DNA from: Pseudomonadota bacterium
Lineage (GTDB): Bacteria > Pseudomonadota > Gammaproteobacteria > Steroidobacterales > Steroidobacteraceae
NCBI GenBank assembly: GCA_021792755.1
Contig: JAJYUA010000014.1
Span: forward strand, 30,205 to 94,204
Direction of reading: 5' to 3'
DNA length: 64,000 bases
Positions 1-8,444 of the stretch are shown here, piece after piece. Every line of letters starts with the position of its first letter. The stretch's first letter is position 1. The notes below the pieces were generated by a model that did no database searches, was not told the DNA's origin, and saw only the letters and a program-made list of their open reading frames with translations. The position numbers and the translations under genes were made by a program.

Positions 1-1404
1 CAGGTCGGGAATGATGTAGGAGTTGGTTTGCGTTCCGACCAAGAAGTACAGGTCCGGCCGCGAAGCGAGGCCGGCCGGCACCGCGACGCTGTACCAGGGC
101 CCGCTCACCCACGGCAGAGCGCTGCGAAACTCGGTGCCCGCGTACAGCTGCAGGAGCTGCGCGAGCAAGATCGCGGCCAGCACGTAATTGCGCACCGCGG
201 GCCGGCCGGCAAACAGCCGAAAGATCAGCGCGATGTCGAGGACCGCGGCGACGCAGGCCGCGGGGATGAAGTAGCGGCCGTTGCCCGAAGCGGTGAGCCA
301 GAGCACCCAGTCGACGAGAAACGCGCAGCCGAGCGCAGCCAGCGCGCGGGTCGCCGCAGCGTGCCGCTGCTGCGATACGGGGCGCGCCACCCCGCGCAGC
401 CGCCGCCACACGATCCGCAGCAACAGCAGCAGCGCCAACACCAGCAACACCGCATAGCGCAGGTCCGGCGCCGCCAGCTCGAAATCCACCATGGAGACCG
501 GCGCGGCGATCGCGAACGGGCGCAACAGCGCGGCGCCGAGCGATGAGGGAATGAAGCGGTGGTCGAGCATCGATCCCGTCGAGTACTGCGGCGAGCGGAA
601 CAGGCCGTTCAGCAGCGGGAACACCGGATTGCCGAAGTGCCGCTCGAGATGGATCGACCAGGGCGCGTTGATGAGCACGAAACCCGCGGCGAGGGCGAAG
701 GCGAACAGCACGGCGAAGCGAAGTTTGCTTCTCCAGGTCCCCGGGATGAACAGCAGCATGGTTGCCGCCGCAACCGCGTGCACGGCATTGGTGGGCTTCA
801 GGGCGCTCGCCGCTCCGAGCAGCACAGCCGCCCCCACGACCCGCATCGCACCGGGCGCGCACACGGCGCCGAGCAGCACCAGCCAGCCGGCGAGCGCGAG
901 CTCGCCCGTCGTCACGTCCGAGAGGCTGGAGCCGAGCTGATTGATCAGCACCGGGTTGGCGAGCGCGAATACGGTTGCCAGAGCCGCGACCGCCACGCGG
1001 GCCCTCGGCGTGCCCGGCGCCATGACGCGGATCCCGAGCTCGTAGGTCAACCACAGGATGCCGCTCTGCAGCACCGCGAGGATCGAGGCATCCTCGAGCG
1101 AGGTGAGCGGCGAGCGCAGCAGCAGATAAAACGGCACGTAGGCGTAGGGATTGAAGTATCCCTGCGGTCCCGCGGCGAAGTAGTCCTGAGCGAAGCGGTC
1201 GTGAAGCGCGCTGAATCCCGCGTAGACGTGGTAATCCATGGCGTCCCACCCCATGGCCTTGCCGAGCCAATAGCTCGCGAGCACCGCAAGGAGCGTGCAG
1301 CACCCATAGACGAGCAGTCGCGGCGATGCCGCGCGCCGCCTCAGCGCAGCGAGAAGGGAGGGCCGTGACCGCGGCGGCGCGAGCGGCCCGTCAACGGCGC
1401 TCAC
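1..1404 (-). CDS. Multi-pass membrane glycosyltransferase-like protein (GT-C/GT87-like), C-terminus cut by window edge
   Basis: The frame is open from a GTG at 1404 to the window edge, giving 468 residues without a stop. The GTG shares the bases GTGA with the stop of the GT2 gene upstream, so the two are probably translationally coupled. The protein is very hydrophobic. A first membrane segment lies near residues 31-49, followed by an acidic loop with Asp54 and Asp57 (WDAMDYHVY) and then GYFNPYAYVP, and many further membrane segments follow. This layout, an acidic first periplasmic loop and about ten helices, is typical of polyprenyl-phosphate-sugar-dependent GT-C enzymes such as the DUF2029/GT87 family. 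The neighbouring dolichyl-phosphate-sugar-synthase-like gene would supply the lipid-linked donor. The family assignment is by pattern only; the membrane nature is clear but the substrate is unknown. Confidence 0.7.
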   Translation of the reverse strand, partial: MSAVDGPLAPPRSRPSLLAALRRRAASPRLLVYGCCTLLAVLASYWLGKAMGWDAMDYHVYAGFSALHDRFAQDYFAAGPQGYFNPYAYVPFYLLLRSPLTSLEDASILAVLQSGILWLTYELGIRVMAPGTPRARVAVAALATVFALANPVLINQLGSSLSDVTTGELALAGWLVLLGAVCAPGAMRVVGAAVLLGAASALKPTNAVHAVAAATMLLFIPGTWRSKLRFAVLFAFALAAGFVLINAPWSIHLERHFGNPVFPLLNGLFRSPQYSTGSMLDHRFIPSSLGAALLRPFAIAAPVSMVDFELAAPDLRYAVLLVLALLLLLRIVWRRLRGVARPVSQQRHAAATRALAALGCAFLVDWVLWLTASGNGRYFIPAACVAAVLDIALIFRLFAGRPAVRNYVLAAILLAQLLQLYAGTEFRSALPWVSGPWYSVAVPAGLASRPDLYFLVGTQTNSYIIPDL

Positions 1405-2615
1405 CTGCCGATTCCTTCACCCGCACGCACGTCGATCAGCCCGAGGAGGAAGGATGCGAACAGGATCTCCCCGCCGGCGAGCATCATCGTGACAGAAGTG
1501 ATCACGACCCGCATCGCGGTCACGGGATCCATCGCGCCGAGCCGGGCGCGGACCCATGCGTCGAGGGAGTACACGGCAAGGGCCAGGCCCGCGAGACCGA
1601 GCGCCATCCCGAGGAGCACTCCGCGCTCCACCGTGAAGGCACGCAGGAACCCCCGCAGCCGCGGCGTCATCGGCAACAGTCGCTTCAATACCCCGACCGT
1701 GCGCCCGATCACCGAGAACAGGACGAGCTGCAGGCCGAGGATCGTCGCACCGGCGGCATACAGCATCGTTTGGATGTCGAATCCGACACCGTGAATGACG
1801 ACCGGTCCGCGCAGGATGGCCAGCTCCACCGCAAGGCCGGCGCCGATCAGCGCCATCCCCGGGTACAACAGGAGCCAGCGCGGACTCATGATGAGCAGAA
1901 ACCGCAGGTGCCGCCATCCGTCACGCCAGCTTCTAAGGTGAGGCGGCCGCGACCGGCCGGCCGGCGAGAGGGTCGTGGGCACCTCGGCGATTCTCCAGCG
2001 GGCGAGCGCGGCCTTGACGATCATCTCGCTCGCGAACTCCATGCCCGGGGCGCTCAGGCCCAGCCGCAGCGCCGCGGTACGCTCGATGCCCCGCAGGCCG
2101 CAATGAAAATCGCCGATCCGGCAGGAGAAGAACAGCCGGCCGAGAAAGCTCAGAACCGGATTGCCGAGGTAGCGGTGCAGCCACGGCATGGCTCCGGGCC
2201 GGATACCGCCCCGAAAGCGGTGGCCGATCACCAGTGTGTGGCCGGCGCGCAGCGACTCGAGCAGGCCGTCCAGCTGCGAGAAATCATAGCTGTCATCGGC
2301 ATCCGCCATGATCACGAACCGTCCGCGCGCCGCCTCGATCCCGCCCCTCAGTGCGTTGCCGTAGCCTTTGGCGCCGATGTGCACCACACGCGCCCCGGCG
2401 TTGCGTGCGAGCTCGCGCGAGCCGTCGGTGGAGCCATTGTCGGCGACCAGCACTTCCCCCACGACGCCCGTGCGCTCGAGAAAGCCGCGCGCCTTCCTCA
2501 CACACGTCGAGACGGTCTCCGCCTCGTTGAGGCACGGCATCAGGATCGTGAGCTCGAGCTGAGGCATCGGGAGAGCGTCCGCATCCGCTCTCGCAGCTGT
2601 GACAACCGCAACCAT
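1401..2615 (-). CDS. GT2 family glycosyltransferase, dolichyl-phosphate-sugar synthase type, with C-terminal membrane helices
   Basis: The 404-residue protein has an N-terminal GT-A domain: LTILMPCLNE at residues 22-31, DNGSTDGS at 59-66, and the metal/nucleotide-binding acidic motif around Asp105 and Asp107 (MADADD). The second half (from about 215) carries about four hydrophobic helices. This matches enzymes that move a sugar from a nucleotide donor to a polyprenyl phosphate at the cytoplasmic membrane. An in-frame TTG lies 36 bases further upstream, but the ATG at 2615 has a GGAGG ribosome-binding site four bases before it, so I chose it; ATG 2567 is a weaker option. The next gene starts within its stop codon and encodes a membrane transferase that could use the product. 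The acceptor glycan is unknown. Confidence 0.85.
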   Translation of the reverse strand: MVAVVTAARADADALPMPQLELTILMPCLNEAETVSTCVRKARGFLERTGVVGEVLVADNGSTDGSRELARNAGARVVHIGAKGYGNALRGGIEAARGRFVIMADADDSYDFSQLDGLLESLRAGHTLVIGHRFRGGIRPGAMPWLHRYLGNPVLSFLGRLFFSCRIGDFHCGLRGIERTAALRLGLSAPGMEFASEMIVKAALARWRIAEVPTTLSPAGRSRPPHLRSWRDGWRHLRFLLIMSPRWLLLYPGMALIGAGLAVELAILRGPVVIHGVGFDIQTMLYAAGATILGLQLVLFSVIGRTVGVLKRLLPMTPRLRGFLRAFTVERGVLLGMALGLAGLALAVYSLDAWVRARLGAMDPVTAMRVVITSVTMMLAGGEILFASFLLGLIDVRAGEGIGR

Positions 2616-2954
2616 CGGCCCTCCAAGCGCGGTATCGCACGCAAGGCGCAAGCACTCGGTCCGTCAGCGCGCAGGATGTGTTCCCGAAGACTGGACCACG
2701 TATAGAGTAATTCTGTCTGAGCGGCAGAGCACCCGGGCGTGACTGGCTCGGCAGTTTCTGCTGCGCTCGCGCGGACTGACGTTCCGGGGGCGACCGTGGA
2801 GTTGCAGGTTCTCTTTGTATACCGCAGATCCCGCCGGGTCAGCCTGCAGGGGCGCCGAGTCGTGCGTGCCGGCCGAGAGCGTCCCTGCTGCAGGGGCTCC
2901 TCAGCGCGATCAGCGATCGGCGGCCGCGCTCCGGCTCGGCACGGGCGCCGCGGA
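2616..2954. other. Gene-free interval between sulfotransferase and GT2 genes
   Basis: This 339-bp stretch separates two minus-strand genes and must hold the leader and promoter of the glycosyltransferase pair. On the minus strand an AT-richer patch near 2698-2715 contains a TATAC-type -10 candidate, but no convincing -35 goes with it. I see no hairpin with a T-run that would terminate the sulfotransferase transcript, and no small gene. Confidence 0.4.
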
Positions 2955-4850
2955 TCAGGGCGAGAGCTCGCGCAGCTTCAGCAGCGGACCGATGAGCTTC
3001 TCGTAGTGCTTGGAGCGCCCGACCGAGCTCCCGTAGACTTTCTGGCGCACCTGCCAGGCGCTCGCCGTCAGCACGGGCCGCCGGGTGTTTTGGAACTCGA
3101 GAACCTTCGGCTCCCAGGGCAGGGCGAGGAAATCGACGATCCGGCGGCTCCAGCCCTCCTGGTCGGCCACCAATTCGGCGTAGGGCACTTCCAGGAAAAC
3201 CTCCTTCGGCAGCACCGAGCGCCAGTGTTGCAGCAGGCGATGGTGCTCGCGGTAGTAGTGTGCCAGGTCCGAAAGATCGAGGGTGAAGCTCGCCATGTTG
3301 GCGAAGTCCTGGAAGTAGCACGACAGACAGGTATCGACCGGATCGCGCCGCAGATAGAGAATGCGCGCCTTGGGAAACACGCGGTGGATGAGGCCGAGGT
3401 AATCGCAATTGAAGGTGGCCTTGTCGACCACCCGCAGCGCCGCGGAGGAATGCCGCCCCAGGACCTTGAGATAGGCGTCGGCAAGCTTGCGGGTCAGCGC
3501 CGCATCCGGCGGCTTGCGCCGGAGCGCCTCGCCGTGCTTGCTCGTCGCATCGGTCCAGAACTCCAGCTCGCCGGCCCCCACCGCCGCAGGGTGCGACGCG
3601 ATGATCTGCTCCACCAGGGAAGTGCCCGAGCGCATCATGCCGACCACGAAGACGGGCTTTTCCGACTCGCTCGCGCCCTGGGCAACCTGGGCGAGGCGCT
3701 CGCGCGAGTAGACGCGGATGACATCGTCGATCAGCTGCGTGCGCGCCAGCCGGTCATATTCCGCCGCCAGCCCCTTGTGCAGCTCGTTGCCGCGCTTGTA
3801 CTGCTCGAACGCCCGGGAATACTTGCCCAGATCGTCGAAGTACTTGCCCAGGGCGAAGCGCAGCCTCGCCTCTTCCACCGCCGGCACGCCGTCCTTCAGA
3901 ATCTGCTCGATCCTTGCAAGCCAGTCCTGGTCGGCCGCCGTCATCCGGCGCAGCGAGGCGAGCGAGGCCAGGGCCATCGTGCGCCTGGGATCGACTTCGA
4001 GCGCGGCGCGAAAGTGTCGCTCGGCTTCCTCGAAGCGGCCCTCCAGCATCTCCAGCCAGCCGAGCACACCGAGCGCGCCCGCATCGCGCGGCTTCAGGCG
4101 CAGCGCCTTCTCGATGCAGCCCCTGGCATCGTCCAGCTGCGCCAGCATTCCTAGTGTCAGGCCGAGCTCGACCAGCGCGCGCGGATCGCGCGGATCCTCC
4201 TTGACCGCCCGGCGCAGCGCCGTCTCGGCCGCCCGGACCTGTCCCTTGGCACGCAGCAGCGAGCCCAGCGTGAAATGCGCCCCGGGGCAGGAGGCCTTGA
4301 GCTCGATGGCCCGGCGCAACGCCTGCTCTGCTTCGCGATAGCCGCTTAGATGGCAGAGCGTCGCCCCCAGGTTGGAATGCGCAAGAGCATGGCGGGGCTC
4401 CAGGGCGATCACCTGCCGCAGCCGCTCGGCCGCTTCGGCGTACCGGCCCTCCGCGTACCGCGCATCGGCTTCCGCCAGCAAGGCGGCAACACGCTTCGGC
4501 GACCCAACCGCGGCGGGTGCCATGGGAGGCGCAGCCCCGCCCTTGCCGCCGCCGGACAGCTGCAGCAACAACAGGTGCGTGAGCTCCCCGGCGGTCCCTT
4601 CGGCGACCCCGCGTGCCAGCAGCTTCGACTTGAAGGACTCGAGCAGCTTCGCCCGTTTGAACACGTTGAGCTTGAGCGGCCCGGCCTCGCGGGCCGCCCG
4701 CTGCAGGAGCGTCTGCACATCCGGCTGCCCCTTGCCCGATCCCACGCGCCGCGCAGCGCCGGCCGACCCATCGGCTGCGAAGGAATCGGCCAGTGATGTG
4801 CCGAGCGCGACGGCCTCGCGGGCATTGAACCAGTCCAGCATCAGGATCAC
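2955..4850 (-). CDS. TPR-repeat sulfotransferase
   Basis: The 631-residue protein has three parts. Residues 1-100 form a helical domain containing KLNVFKRAKLLESFKSKLL near 60-78. About five to six TPR repeats run from about 120 to 355. A sulfotransferase domain fills about 398-630, with the PAPS 5'-phosphosulfate loop VGMMRSGTS at 403-411 and the 3'-phosphate motif beginning RDPVDTCLS at 502-510 (Arg502, Ser510). It should transfer sulfate from PAPS to a carbohydrate or protein acceptor, with the TPRs presenting a partner. No signal peptide is evident, so it is probably cytoplasmic. The start is GTG 4850 or ATG 4841; neither has a clear ribosome-binding site. It is divergent from pilA1, which raises the possibility of a surface glycan or pilus target, but this is inference. 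Confidence 0.88.
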   Translation of the reverse strand: MILMLDWFNAREAVALGTSLADSFAADGSAGAARRVGSGKGQPDVQTLLQRAAREAGPLKLNVFKRAKLLESFKSKLLARGVAEGTAGELTHLLLLQLSGGGKGGAAPPMAPAAVGSPKRVAALLAEADARYAEGRYAEAAERLRQVIALEPRHALAHSNLGATLCHLSGYREAEQALRRAIELKASCPGAHFTLGSLLRAKGQVRAAETALRRAVKEDPRDPRALVELGLTLGMLAQLDDARGCIEKALRLKPRDAGALGVLGWLEMLEGRFEEAERHFRAALEVDPRRTMALASLASLRRMTAADQDWLARIEQILKDGVPAVEEARLRFALGKYFDDLGKYSRAFEQYKRGNELHKGLAAEYDRLARTQLIDDVIRVYSRERLAQVAQGASESEKPVFVVGMMRSGTSLVEQIIASHPAAVGAGELEFWTDATSKHGEALRRKPPDAALTRKLADAYLKVLGRHSSAALRVVDKATFNCDYLGLIHRVFPKARILYLRRDPVDTCLSCYFQDFANMASFTLDLSDLAHYYREHHRLLQHWRSVLPKEVFLEVPYAELVADQEGWSRRIVDFLALPWEPKVLEFQNTRRPVLTASAWQVRQKVYGSSVGRSKHYEKLIGPLLKLRELSP

Positions 4851-4873
4851 GGCGCAGTGGTTGAGGTCGGCTG

Positions 4874-4902
4874 AACATAACGCATCATCGCGCCGCCGTC
4901 AG
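4874..4902 (-). promoter_or_regulatory. Candidate sigma-70 promoter of the TPR-sulfotransferase gene
   Basis: On the minus strand CTGACG (4902-4897) and TATGTT (4879-4874) are separated by 17 bases, about 25 bases upstream of the GTG at 4850. Each hexamer matches four of six consensus positions, so this is only a plausible candidate. Confidence 0.3.
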
Positions 4903-5057
4903 GTACGAAGTGAGCAACTTGAGAACGGCGTCCCGCACCGTCCACCGCTCTGCGGGACCGCTTCGCATGCCCGATCTCGACGGCCGGACTTGACGTATGG
5001 CCTGGCAGTGAGTCCGGACGCCGAGGGTGGGCGCTCAGTCCGGGGAGGGTCCGGGAC

Positions 5058-5074
5058 GTGACATTTTTTGTCAC
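5058..5074. promoter_or_regulatory. 17-bp inverted repeat with TGTC half-sites, candidate PilR site upstream of pilA1
   Basis: GTGACA-TTTTT-TGTCAC forms a perfect inverted repeat with six-base arms around a T5 spacer. PilR of Pseudomonas aeruginosa binds T-rich sequences ending in (C/G)TGTC upstream of the sigma-54 pilA promoter, and each arm here contains such a TGTC. The centre lies about 154 bases upstream of the predicted pilA1 transcription start, a distance compatible with an enhancer-bound activator. No pilS/pilR genes are in the window, so the regulator is inferred. The site lies in the divergent interval and could also affect the sulfotransferase gene. Confidence 0.5.
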
Positions 5075-5193
5075 TTTGAGACGCGCCGGAAGGCCGCTGC
5101 GAGTCAACCGGCCTCGTTTTTAGTAAAATCCTCCGCCGCCGAACAGAGAGTCCTCTAATCTCGAATCAATGAGTTAGCGCATGGGCGAGGCGC

Positions 5194-5208
5194 TGGCACG
5201 GCTCTTGC
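5194..5208 (+). promoter_or_regulatory. Sigma-54 (-24/-12) promoter of pilA1
   Basis: TGGCAC-GGCTC-TTGC matches the sigma-54 consensus exactly, with the invariant GG at 5195-5196 and GC at 5207-5208 ten bases apart. The expected start of transcription is near 5220, giving a leader of about 55 nt before the pilA1 ATG at 5275. Major type IV pilin genes are commonly sigma-54 dependent, and rpoN is present in this window at 56120-57559. Confidence 0.85.
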
Positions 5209-5274
5209 TCCGCAGGAGGCAGCAGGCGCCCTTTGCGCCTCTTGGCAATCTCCACAGTCCTCGAGGAGTTCGAC

Positions 5275-5775
5275 ATGAAATCGGTGCAAAAGGGTTTTAC
5301 CCTGATCGAGTTGATGATCGTCATCGCGATCATCGGCATCCTGGCGGCGATCGCCATCCCCGCCTACCAGAACTACACCATCCGCGCGCAGGTGACCGAA
5401 GGCCTGTCGCTCGCCAGCGGCCTGAAGACAGACATCGAGCAGTACTATTCCGATTCCGGGAACTGGCCCACGAGTCTCCCGTCCATGTCGTCCCAGGGCG
5501 TCAGCGCCGTGACCGGGAAATATGTCAAGAGCGTAACGGTCAGTAAGGGCACCATTGAAGTCCATTACGGTCCCAACGCCAGCAGCTACATCCAGAATGA
5601 CATTCTGGCGATCGAGCCGGTCCTGGATCAGAATCACGACATCATCTGGGTGTGCGGCAACGCGACGGTTCCCGCCGGCACTGTCAATACCGATGGGTCA
5701 AACCAGGGATCCACCGCGGCAGTCGGCACGACCACGGTGAGCAACACCTACCTGCCGGCCAGCTGCAGGCCGTAA
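5275..5775 (+). CDS. pilA: Type IV major pilin, first copy
   Basis: This 166-residue prepilin has a short basic leader MKSVQKG cleaved before Phe8, then the hydrophobic class-IVa N-terminus [17 protein letters not shown] with the conserved Glu at position 5 of the mature protein. The single pilin disulfide would join Cys127 (WVCGNA) and Cys164 (PASC). The start ATG 5275 has GAGGAG six bases upstream; an in-frame codon at 5233 would add an atypical 14-residue extension. It would be cleaved and N-methylated by PilD and polymerised by PilB/PilC, encoded downstream on the same strand. A strong terminator follows at 5809, so the sigma-54 transcript is probably monocistronic, as expected for an abundant pilin. 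A second, diverged pilin gene follows at 5982. Confidence 0.95.
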   Translation: MKSVQKGFTLIELMIVIAIIGILAAIAIPAYQNYTIRAQVTEGLSLASGLKTDIEQYYSDSGNWPTSLPSMSSQGVSAVTGKYVKSVTVSKGTIEVHYGPNASSYIQNDILAIEPVLDQNHDIIWVCGNATVPAGTVNTDGSNQGSTAAVGTTTVSNTYLPASCRP

Positions 5776-5808
5776 CCGCAGGCAGGCTGCCGACCGAGCC
5801 ACGAGCCA

Positions 5809-5837
5809 GAAGCCCCTCTGCGGAGGGGCTTCTTTTT
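5809..5837 (+). terminator. Rho-independent terminator after pilA1
   Basis: A ten-base-pair stem (GAAGCCCCTC pairing with GAGGGGCTTC) closes a TGCG loop and is followed by five Ts. It lies 33 bases after the pilA1 stop and separates the two pilin genes. Confidence 0.9.
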
Positions 5838-5981
5838 AGGGCTCGGGCAGCGCGGCCCGGCTTGCACTTCCGTCTCCAGTCTGCGACATTGACTGTGCCG
5901 GCGCACTCCCGAACCTAAGAACACCGCACCGGCCAATACCCGACCACGCCTAGGGCGTGTGCGCTCGGGAGGGGACCGGAC

Positions 5982-6491
5982 ATGCGCGCCACACATACAG
6001 GCTTCACGCTGATCGAGCTGATGATCGTGATCGCGATCATCGGCATCCTGGCGGTGATCGCCCTGCCCCTGTACGAGGACTATTCCATCCAGGCGCAGGT
6101 CACCGAGGGCACCTCGCTCGCCAGCGGAGTCGAGACGGCGTTCACGGACAGGTACGATCAATCCGGCGTCGCGCCCGGCTCGAACACGGCGGCCGGCGTG
6201 ACCGGCACGATCTCCGGAAGGTACGTCAAATCCGTCGCGCTGACTGCCCCCGGGCAGATCACCGTGGTCTACGGGAACGACGTCAATTCAGACGTCAACA
6301 ACGGCAGCGTCATCTGGACGGCCTACCAGTCTCCCAGTGGCGACATCGCCTGGGTGTGCAACGCCGGCGCATCGACCACCGGCGCGATCAAGGGGCCCCC
6401 GGCGCTCAAGCCCGTGGGGGCCGCGGCCATCAACGGCACTCTGTCGGCCGCCGCGGGGGATGGAGGATACCTGCCGCCCATCTGCCGGTAG
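5982..6491 (+). CDS. pilA: Type IV pilin, second copy
   Basis: The 169-residue prepilin MRATHTG / FTLIELM keeps the glycine cleavage site, Glu5 and the hydrophobic helix of pilA1, and also the segment VTEG-SLASG after the helix. The C-terminal half differs strongly. Cys126 and Cys168 can form the pilin disulfide. The ATG at 5982 has a GGAGGGG ribosome-binding site eight bases upstream. It follows the pilA1 terminator and I see no sigma-54 -24/-12 element in the 140 bases before it, so it is probably expressed differently from pilA1 or by limited read-through. It could be an alternative major pilin or an abundant minor pilin; the sequence does not decide. Confidence 0.93.
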   Translation: MRATHTGFTLIELMIVIAIIGILAVIALPLYEDYSIQAQVTEGTSLASGVETAFTDRYDQSGVAPGSNTAAGVTGTISGRYVKSVALTAPGQITVVYGNDVNSDVNNGSVIWTAYQSPSGDIAWVCNAGASTTGAIKGPPALKPVGAAAINGTLSAAAGDGGYLPPICR

Positions 6492-6626
6492 GCCTTCGCC
6501 TGCGCCTGTGCCGGCGAGGCTGCCTCGCAGCGCCGCCGGCGCGCCGGTCAACGCCCCCGCCCCGTTCTGGGAGCGCGGTCACGGCGGCTGCACGCCCTGT
6601 GTGCCAGCATCCCCCGCGATTTTGCA

Positions 6627-6654
6627 TTGCCGCCCGGGCTGGCTTGAGTACACT
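6627..6654 (+). promoter_or_regulatory. Candidate sigma-70 promoter of pilB
   Basis: TTGCCG and TACACT are spaced by 16 bases, with an expected start near 6661, about 32 bases before the pilB ATG. The -10 is good and the -35 weak. A separate promoter would fit the different dosage needs of pilin and assembly ATPase. Confidence 0.4.
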
Positions 6655-6692
6655 TTGAGATCTTGGGGACGGGCCTCGCTCAGTTTAAGTCC

Positions 6693-8429
6693 ATGAACGA
6701 AACGGTTTCTGTCGCGGTCGGCGGCCTGCGCGCCGGGCTCGGGGGCCTGCCCCAGCGCCTCGTCCTGGACGGGGTGGTGGACGAGGCGGCCATGCTCGAG
6801 GCCATGAACGCCGCCCAGGAGCGCAAGATCACCCTCGTCAGCCAGTTGGTCGAGACGGGCGCGGCAAGCGCCCGCGATATCGCCGTGGCCGCCGCCGGCG
6901 AGTTCGGCGTGCCGCTGCTTGACCTGGACGCGGTCACTCCGGACCTGGACACCCTGAAGGTGGTCAGCGACAAGCTGGTGTCCAAGCACCGGATGCTGCC
7001 GCTGTACCGGCGCGGCAAGAAGCTCTTTCTCGGCGTGGCCGATCCGACCCACCTGCACGCCGTCGACGAGATCAAGTTCCAGACCGGCCTCGGCGTCGAG
7101 GTCATCGTCGTCGAGGACGACAAGCTGCAGCGGGCCATCGGTCAGGCCCTGGAGCAGGTCGACAACCAGATCAGCCAGCTCACCTCGGACACCGACGTCG
7201 GCCTGGAAACCCTCGATGTCGGCGCGGACGAGGCAATCGAGGACAAGACCGACCAGGACGTCGAGGACGCTCCCATCGTCCGCTTCGTCAACAAGGTGAT
7301 GCTGGACGCCATCCGCCGTGGCGCATCCGACATCCACTTCGAGCCCTACGAGAAGACCTACCGGGTGCGCCTGCGCCTCGATGGGGTGCTGAAGGAGATT
7401 GCCCAGCCTCCCCAACAGCTCGGCGGCAAGCTGGCCGCGCGCCTGAAGGTCATGTCGCGGCTCGACATCGCCGAGCGGCGCGTGCCGCAGGACGGGCGCA
7501 TCAAGATGCGCCTGTCGAAGACGCGGTCGATCGACTTCCGCGTCAGCACCTGCCCGACGCTCTTCGGCGAGAAGATCGTGCTGCGCATCCTCGATCCCTC
7601 CCAGGCCATGCTGGGCATCGACTCCCTGGGTTACGAGCCCCTGCAGAAGACGCTCTACGAGGAGTACCTGAAGAAGCCCCAGGGCATGATCCTGGTCACC
7701 GGTCCCACGGGCAGCGGCAAGACCGTCTCGCTCTACACCGGCCTGCACATCCTCAACCGCGAAGGGACCAACATCTCCACCGCCGAGGATCCGGCGGAAA
7801 TCAACCTGCCCGGGGTCAATCAGGTCAACGTCAACCCCAAGGTGGGCCTGACCTTCGCCGCGGCCATGCGCGCCTTCCTGCGACAGGACCCCGACGTCAT
7901 CATGGTCGGGGAGATCCGCGACCTCGAGACCGCGGAGATCGCCATCAAGGCCGCCCAGACCGGCCACCTGGTGCTGTCGACGCTGCACACCAACGACGCG
8001 CCGCAGACCTTGACGCGCATGGTGGACATGGGCGTCAAGCCCTACGCCATCGCCACGTCGGTGAGCCTCATCATCGCCCAGCGCCTGGCGCGCAAGCTCT
8101 GCGGCCAGTGCAAGCAGCCGCTCGAGGTGCCGGCCGAAGCGCTGCTGAAGGAAGGCTTCCCCGAAGAGGACGTGCGCGCGGGCCTGAAGCTGTTCGGACC
8201 CGTGGGCTGCGCCAATTGCACGGACGGCTACAAGGGCCGCACGGGCGTCTACCAGGTCATGCCCGTCAGCCCCGCGATCGCCCGCATCATTCTTGCCGGC
8301 GGCAACGCCATGGAAATCGGCGACCAGGCCGCCCGCGAGGGCGTCTGGGACCTGCGCCGCGCGGGCCTGGAGAAAGTCAAGGCGGGCATCACCAGCCTCG
8401 AGGAAATCAACAGCGTCACCATCGACTGA
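6693..8429 (+). CDS. pilB: Type IV pilus extension ATPase PilB
   Basis: The 578-residue protein is the hexameric cytoplasmic motor that drives pilin polymerisation. An N-terminal MshEN/T2SSE_N region (about 1-150) precedes the secretion-ATPase core, with Walker A GPTGSGKTVS near residue 340, the aspartate-box region around DPAEINLPG, and Walker B DVIMVGEIRD. Two CxxC pairs (CGQC and CANC), about 39 residues apart, form the zinc-binding element typical of PilB/GspE. I chose ATG 6693; a TTG at 6663 would add ten residues. PilC and PilD follow at once in the same orientation, forming the usual pilBCD order. No retraction ATPase (pilT) is in the window. Confidence 0.95.
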   Translation: MNETVSVAVGGLRAGLGGLPQRLVLDGVVDEAAMLEAMNAAQERKITLVSQLVETGAASARDIAVAAAGEFGVPLLDLDAVTPDLDTLKVVSDKLVSKHRMLPLYRRGKKLFLGVADPTHLHAVDEIKFQTGLGVEVIVVEDDKLQRAIGQALEQVDNQISQLTSDTDVGLETLDVGADEAIEDKTDQDVEDAPIVRFVNKVMLDAIRRGASDIHFEPYEKTYRVRLRLDGVLKEIAQPPQQLGGKLAARLKVMSRLDIAERRVPQDGRIKMRLSKTRSIDFRVSTCPTLFGEKIVLRILDPSQAMLGIDSLGYEPLQKTLYEEYLKKPQGMILVTGPTGSGKTVSLYTGLHILNREGTNISTAEDPAEINLPGVNQVNVNPKVGLTFAAAMRAFLRQDPDVIMVGEIRDLETAEIAIKAAQTGHLVLSTLHTNDAPQTLTRMVDMGVKPYAIATSVSLIIAQRLARKLCGQCKQPLEVPAEALLKEGFPEEDVRAGLKLFGPVGCANCTDGYKGRTGVYQVMPVSPAIARIILAGGNAMEIGDQAAREGVWDLRRAGLEKVKAGITSLEEINSVTID

Positions 8430-8444
8430 CGCGGGACACACGCC

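Noticed and set aside
28..1368. Overlapping plus-strand frames at the left edge
   Set aside because: The minus strand is open through the whole stretch and encodes a coherent hydrophobic membrane protein starting in the GT2 stop codon, so the plus-strand frames are shadows.
5841..5981. Sigma-54 promoter for the second pilin gene
   Set aside because: No GG-N10-GC pair in the TGGCAC/TTGC context occurs between the pilA1 terminator and the second pilin start.
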